DNA from: Kitasatospora sp. GP82
Lineage (GTDB): Bacteria; Actinomycetota; Actinomycetes; Streptomycetales; Streptomycetaceae
DNA: 64,000 bases
Direction: 5' to 3'
Assembly: GCF_029892105.1 (NCBI RefSeq)
Contig: NZ_JARZAJ010000011.1
Location: 124,001 to 188,000, forward strand
The translations under genes were made by a program, and so were the position numbers. Shown piece after piece: positions 59,891 to 64,000 of the stretch (the stretch's first letter is position 1; each line of letters starts with the position of its first letter). Below the pieces are notes generated by a model. That model did no database searches. It was not told the DNA's origin and was given only the letters and a program-made list of their open reading frames with translations.

Positions 59891-62767
59891 TTATTCGATG
59901 CCGGGAAAATCCTCCGAATAAATCCCGGATATGTCAGGGATCTGTCCGGACGCCTCCAGGGCGCACTCGGCCCAGATGACCTTGCCACGGGCGGTGTAGC
60001 GGGTGCCCCAGGCCTGGGCGAGCTGTGCGACCAGGAACAGGCCGCGGCCGCCCTCGTCGGTGGTGGCCGCGTGGCGCAGGTGCGGGGCGGTGCTGCTGGC
60101 GTCGGAGACCTCGCAGATCAGGTTGCGGTCGTGGATCAGCCGTACCTGGATGGGCTCGGTGCCGTAGCGGATGGCGTTGGTGATCAGCTCGCTGAGCAGC
60201 AGTTCGGCGGCGAACGCGACCTCGTCCAGCCCCCACTCGCTCAGTCGGCGGGTGGCGGCGGCGCGCATCTCACCGACACGGGCCGGGTCGGCCGGCAGGT
60301 CCCAGGTGGCGATCCGGTCGGGGGGCAGGGCACGGGTGCGGGCGACGAGCAGCGTGACGTCGTCGACGAGGTGGTCGGGCACCACGGCGTCCACGACCGC
60401 GCGACAGGTGTCCTCGGGTGAGCGGTCCTGGTGGGCCAGGGCGTGGCGCAGCTGATCGAGGGCCGTGTCGATGTCGCGTCGGCGGTCCTCGATGAGCCCG
60501 TCGGAGTAGAGGACGAGCCGACTGCCCTCGGGGAGGTGGAGCTCGGCGGTCTCGAAGGGGAGGCCGCCCAGGCCGAGAGGGGGCCCGGCGGGTAGGTCGG
60601 GGAAGGTCACCGTGCCGTCCGGGCGGGCCACCGCGGGTGGGGGGTGGCCGGCGCGGGCCAGTGTGCAGCGCTGCGAGGTCGGGTCGTAGACGGCGTACAG
60701 GCAGGTGGCGCCGATGATGCCGGTGTTCCCGGAGTACTCCTCGCTGCCCTCCTCCCGGTCCAGTCGGCCGACGAGGTTGTCCAGGTGGGTGAGGAGCTCG
60801 TCGGGGGCGAGGTCCAGCTCGGAGAAGTTGTGCACGGCGGTGCGCAGGCGGCCCATGGTGGCGGCCGCGTGCATTCCGTGGCCGACGACATCGCCGACGA
60901 CCAGGGCGACGCGGGCGCCGGAGAGGGGGATGACGTCGAACCAGTCTCCGCCCACCCCGGACGCGGCGGGCAGATAGCGGTGGGCGACCTCGACGGCGCT
61001 CTGCTCGGGCAGGCCGCGCGGGAGCAGGCTGCGCTGCAGGGCCAGGACCATGGTGTGTTCGCGGGTGTACCGGCGGGCGTTGTCGATGCAGATGGCGGCG
61101 CGGGTGGCAAGCTCCTGGGCCAGTGAGCGGTCGTCGTCCCCGTAGGGGGCGGGGTCCTGCGAGCGGTAGAAGTTGGCGATGCCCAGCACGACGCCGCGGG
61201 CGAGCAGGGGGACGGCGATGAGGGAGTGGACGCCCAGCGCGAGGAGGCGCTCGGCGCGCTCGGGGTCCTGGGAGAGCCACCTGGCGGCCGCCTTGAGGTC
61301 GGGTTCGAGCACCGACTCCCTGTTGGTCAGGCACTGGAGATACGGCGTGGTGGGGAGAAAGTCGACCCGCTCGCCGACCGGGTAGAAGGGGCAGTCGTCG
61401 CGGATGCCGTGGACCACCGTGCGGCACAGATCGCTGCGGGGGTCGGTGGACTCCTCGCCGCGCAGTACGGCCTGGGGCAGGTCGATGGTGACGAAGTCGG
61501 CCAGGCGCGGAACGGCCATCTCGGCGAGTTCCTCGGCGGTGCGGGTCACGTCCAAGGTGGTGCCGATGCGGGTGCTGGCCTCGGACAGCAACTCCAGGCG
61601 ACGTCGTGCCGCGACGGCGTACTTCCCCACTCCCGGCTCGCCCACGAGCAGCAGTCCGGGGGACACGCCGACCGCGGTGCCATCGGTGCCATCGGTGGTG
61701 CCGGCCGGCGTGGCGAACAGACTGCGCACGGCGCCGGGAAGGTGCCCGTGCGGCGGGGTGGCGAGGGTCGCGCCGTGTGCCGCGAGGACGGGCGGCTCGC
61801 CGGCGTGAGCGGGGGCGACGAGGTACTGCAGTGGCGAGTCGCTGTGGAGGGCCGCCTCGATGACGACGCCCTCCACCCCGGACGGGCTCGTCACGGGACG
61901 GCTCAGGAGGGTGACCCGCCGACCACGGGACAGGGGCACCTCGACGGCGGCCCGCTGGGCCGCGGAGATCAGCTCGGTGGCCTTCTCCTCGAGGATCGTC
62001 TGATCACGCCGGTCCAGTCCGCTCCGGGCCAGCTCGTCCACCCCGATCAGACGCCCGTCCCCGGTCGGTCCGCCGGTCTGCGCGCGGCGCCCGGAGTCGA
62101 GATACGCCCGTAGCAGGGAGCGCTCCCGCGCCGAACTCTGCTCCAGCAGTCGCCGTTCGATGGCGGCGGCGGCCTTGCGTATGACGACGTTCAGCTCCGG
62201 GTCCGCGTCGGTGCGCGGATAGCCGAAGCAGAGGACGCCCTCGATCCGCCCGCTCAGGGGATCGCGAACGGGAATTGCCGAACACGCATTGGACTTGGCG
62301 CGCTCGGCGAAGTGCTCGGCGCCGTAGACCTGACAGAGCCGCCTCTCCGCGAGTGCCAGACCGATACCGTTGGTCCCCCCGAACTTCTCGGCGAACACGA
62401 AGCCCGGGACGCTCTGGATCGCGGGGAGATTCCTGGCCATGGAGGCTTCGCCGAAACGGCGTTGAAGCACCGCCCCGTTCCCATCGGCAAGGGACACGTT
62501 CATCCGGCTGCCCGCGAACAGGGATTCCAGCCGGTCGAGCACGGGTCCGGCCGCGCGGACGAGCCGGCCGTCCAGATCGAGATCCTGCCGGTACGGGAGC
62601 TCGGTCTGGTCCGGTGAGAGCCCCAGCAACCGGCAGCGCTGCCACGACCTCAAGATCAGACTTCGCACGCCTCCCTCGACCGACTCGCCATGCAGGAACC
62701 GCTCACGGACCCGTGCCGGGCCTATGCCCGCCTCGCCGGAACCTGTCATGATCGCCACAGCACTCAC
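59891..62767 (-). CDS. SpoIIE-type PP2C phosphatase with AcoR-like GAF, GAF and HATPase domains
   Basis: The 958-aa regulator has an AcoR-like N-terminus (RSWQRCRLLGLSPDQ, then a GAF domain with FAEKFGGTNGIGLALAE, 20-210), a vestigial nucleotide-binding motif G376-EPGVGKY383, a second GAF (~395-560, GVHSLIAVPLLARGVVLGI), a PP2C/SpoIIE phosphatase (GVGGDWFDVIPL, VGDVVGHGMHAA, LVLYSDGLIED, ~580-800) and an anti-sigma-factor HATPase (LLLSELITNAIRYG, DEGGRGLFLVAQLA, 820-940). It is expected to link a signal sensed by GAF domains to an anti-anti-sigma pathway. GTG at 62765-62767; GTG/ATG 3-6 codons further in are possible. Confidence 0.88.
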   Translation of the reverse strand: MSAVAIMTGSGEAGIGPARVRERFLHGESVEGGVRSLILRSWQRCRLLGLSPDQTELPYRQDLDLDGRLVRAAGPVLDRLESLFAGSRMNVSLADGNGAVLQRRFGEASMARNLPAIQSVPGFVFAEKFGGTNGIGLALAERRLCQVYGAEHFAERAKSNACSAIPVRDPLSGRIEGVLCFGYPRTDADPELNVVIRKAAAAIERRLLEQSSARERSLLRAYLDSGRRAQTGGPTGDGRLIGVDELARSGLDRRDQTILEEKATELISAAQRAAVEVPLSRGRRVTLLSRPVTSPSGVEGVVIEAALHSDSPLQYLVAPAHAGEPPVLAAHGATLATPPHGHLPGAVRSLFATPAGTTDGTDGTAVGVSPGLLLVGEPGVGKYAVAARRRLELLSEASTRIGTTLDVTRTAEELAEMAVPRLADFVTIDLPQAVLRGEESTDPRSDLCRTVVHGIRDDCPFYPVGERVDFLPTTPYLQCLTNRESVLEPDLKAAARWLSQDPERAERLLALGVHSLIAVPLLARGVVLGIANFYRSQDPAPYGDDDRSLAQELATRAAICIDNARRYTREHTMVLALQRSLLPRGLPEQSAVEVAHRYLPAASGVGGDWFDVIPLSGARVALVVGDVVGHGMHAAATMGRLRTAVHNFSELDLAPDELLTHLDNLVGRLDREEGSEEYSGNTGIIGATCLYAVYDPTSQRCTLARAGHPPPAVARPDGTVTFPDLPAGPPLGLGGLPFETAELHLPEGSRLVLYSDGLIEDRRRDIDTALDQLRHALAHQDRSPEDTCRAVVDAVVPDHLVDDVTLLVARTRALPPDRIATWDLPADPARVGEMRAAATRRLSEWGLDEVAFAAELLLSELITNAIRYGTEPIQVRLIHDRNLICEVSDASSTAPHLRHAATTDEGGRGLFLVAQLAQAWGTRYTARGKVIWAECALEASGQIPDISGIYSEDFPGIE

Positions 62768-62939
62768 ACTCCGAGGAGCTTCACCCTTGAGGCAATATTA
62801 GGACTTTGCTCACAACCCGGTGCTTATCACCGGATCCCGCCCGTCGCCCGGGTCGTCCGTGTCGACCCACCACGGTGGCGACAACCCGACCGCCGCCGCA
62901 TCATCGGCTGTACCGGGGGAAGCGGGATCGAGGAGTGCC

Positions 62940-63893
62940 ATGAGTGGTTCTGCCTGCCCACCCGAGCGGTCCGCCGGACACCGCACGTCGGCCGCAGGCG
63001 GACCTACGATGACCCGTGACGAGTTCGACGCGTTCTTCGACCAGCTGCGCCGCGACCGCCTCCCCGGCCCGGTCGCAGGGGCGCAACGCGTGGCAGCGGC
63101 GGGACTCGTGCAGACCGGTGAGGTCGTCGCCATGGGGCGGCCGTGGGACAGCGTTCCGGGGCCGGACAACCGCAGGCCGGCGCTGCACCAGATGACCGAA
63201 CTGGCGGACGTCACGGCCCCGGAACCGACCGTGCACAAGGACTTCATCGCGTCCGACTACCACGGCAAGGCGCAGACACACCTGGACGCGCTCTGCCACA
63301 TCGCGTACCGCGGACTGCTCTTCGCGGGAGTGCGGGCGCAGGACGCCGTCTCGTCGCAAGGGGCCTCCTACGGTGCGGTGACCGAACTGCTGCCCGGGCT
63401 GGTGGGGCGGGGTGTCCTGCTGGACGTGGCACGCCTGCGCGGCCGTGACTGGCTGGAGCCGGGAGAGGCGGTCGGCGGCCCTGAGCTGCTCGCCTGCGCC
63501 GAGGAACAGAGCAGCCCGCTCGGGCCCGGGGACATCCTCCTGGTACGCACGGGTCACCTTGCCCGACGGCGGCAGTTGGGCGCGTGGGACCCGGACGACC
63601 TCAGCGCGGGGCTGCACCCCGGCGCGATGCGGGTCCTGAGCGAATCGCGGGTCTCGGCGCTGGGCGGCGACGGCGACAGCGACGTGCGTCCCAGCCCCGT
63701 TCACGGCGTCCACTCGCCGATCCATGTGCTGGCCATCACCGCCATGGGGCTGCCCCTGATCGACAACATGGACCTGGAGGCCCTGGCCGAGACGTGCGCG
63801 CGCACCTCACGGTGGGAGTTCCTCTTCGTCACCGCGCCGCTGAACATCCCCCGGGGCACCGGCTCCCCGGTCAATCCGCTCGCGGTCTTCTGA
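62940..63893 (+). CDS. cyclase family protein (kynurenine formamidase-like metal hydrolase)
   Basis: The 317-aa protein carries the cyclase/formamidase metal motif as YHGKAQTHLDALCH, a THxDxxxH variant. A C-terminal SPVHGVHSPIHVLAITAMGL segment supplies further ligands. Such enzymes open or form amides and lactones using a metal ion. The ATG at 62940 is chosen for its ideal AGGAGTGCC ribosome site; an upstream in-frame start would add ~40 residues without protein character. Confidence 0.85.
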   Translation: MSGSACPPERSAGHRTSAAGGPTMTRDEFDAFFDQLRRDRLPGPVAGAQRVAAAGLVQTGEVVAMGRPWDSVPGPDNRRPALHQMTELADVTAPEPTVHKDFIASDYHGKAQTHLDALCHIAYRGLLFAGVRAQDAVSSQGASYGAVTELLPGLVGRGVLLDVARLRGRDWLEPGEAVGGPELLACAEEQSSPLGPGDILLVRTGHLARRRQLGAWDPDDLSAGLHPGAMRVLSESRVSALGGDGDSDVRPSPVHGVHSPIHVLAITAMGLPLIDNMDLEALAETCARTSRWEFLFVTAPLNIPRGTGSPVNPLAVF

Positions 63894-63900
63894 GACCACG

Positions 63901-63930
63901 GTGGGCCCGGACACTGCCTGAGCGGCCCAC
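63901..63930 (+). terminator. terminator hairpin of the cyclase-family gene
   Basis: Perfect 7-bp stem GTGGGCC/GGCCCAC (63901-63907 with 63924-63930), 16-nt loop, 8 nt after the stop codon. Confidence 0.5.
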
Positions 63931-64000
63931 TGCCCGGCCCTTCGCGCCGTCGCGCTCACCAGGCGTCAGATGCACGGCTGCGCCGGGCCTCCCCCGGACC

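Overview
The DNA is very GC-rich. Its genes have strong third-position GC bias, frequent GTG starts and many 4-nt ATGA/GTGA overlaps, and they encode Tat and lipoprotein signals, an F420-type luciferase-like oxidoreductase, a SpoIIE-type phosphatase and a lipstatin-type cluster. This is a Streptomyces (or very close relative) chromosome, probably an accessory or arm-proximal part, because most genes are for secretion, transport, specialised metabolism and conflict rather than core housekeeping. I saw no tRNA, rRNA, CRISPR array, insertion sequence or phage gene.

Layout, left to right. (1) 1-7.4 kb: an ABC-ATPase remnant, a Cys-type glutathione peroxidase, a DD-carboxypeptidase, and a dipeptide-type importer (binding protein plus two permeases, no ATPase) ending in an M55 D-aminopeptidase. 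Together these could release and reuse D-Ala-containing peptides. A perfect 15-bp stem terminator follows. (2) 7.4-14.8 kb, minus strand: a tight five-gene operon, every junction a 4-nt overlap, encoding a PaaK-like adenylating enzyme, an MFS exporter, a GNAT acyltransferase, a LuxE acyl-protein synthetase and a LuxC reductase fused to a second PaaK-like domain. There is no luciferase and no carrier protein. I could not match it to a known pathway; it is the best candidate here for an undescribed system. (3) 15.2-21.5 kb: a 2'-5' RNA ligase-like phosphoesterase, a universal stress protein, a large secreted S8-type protease with an atypical catalytic triad, and a lipoprotein polysaccharide deacetylase. 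(4) 21.6-26.8 kb, minus strand: a polymorphic-toxin locus consisting of a WXG100-like protein, an RHS protein ending in a HYD1-type ADP-ribosyltransferase, a small immunity protein, and a truncated NADAR gene.

(5) 27.1-28.8 kb: PolX DNA polymerase. (6) 28.8-39.1 kb, minus strand: a complete lipstatin-type beta-lactone operon in the order lstA-lstB-lstC-lstD-lstE-lstF, followed by an alpha/beta hydrolase. LstA/LstB join two acyl chains head to head, LstD reduces the 3-keto group, LstC closes the beta-lactone, LstE esterifies an amino acid onto the side hydroxyl, and LstF N-formylates it. (7) 39.8-49.1 kb: a helical-repeat protein, a cystathionine beta-synthase-like PLP enzyme, a metallo-beta-lactamase-fold hydrolase, a MarR/MFS exporter pair with a visible operator, a Tat-exported flavin amine oxidase and an LLM-type oxidoreductase.

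(8) 49.4-53.0 kb: a second-type succinate dehydrogenase/fumarate reductase operon (anchor, flavoprotein, iron-sulfur). (9) 53.2-55.8 kb: a Tat-exported multicopper oxidase with a His/Arg-rich tail, and divergently a small secreted protein; a long nested palindrome lies in the oxidase leader. (10) 55.9-63.9 kb: a ribose-type sugar ABC importer, a hybrid AcoR-GAF-SpoIIE-HATPase regulator, and a cyclase-family (kynurenine formamidase-like) hydrolase.
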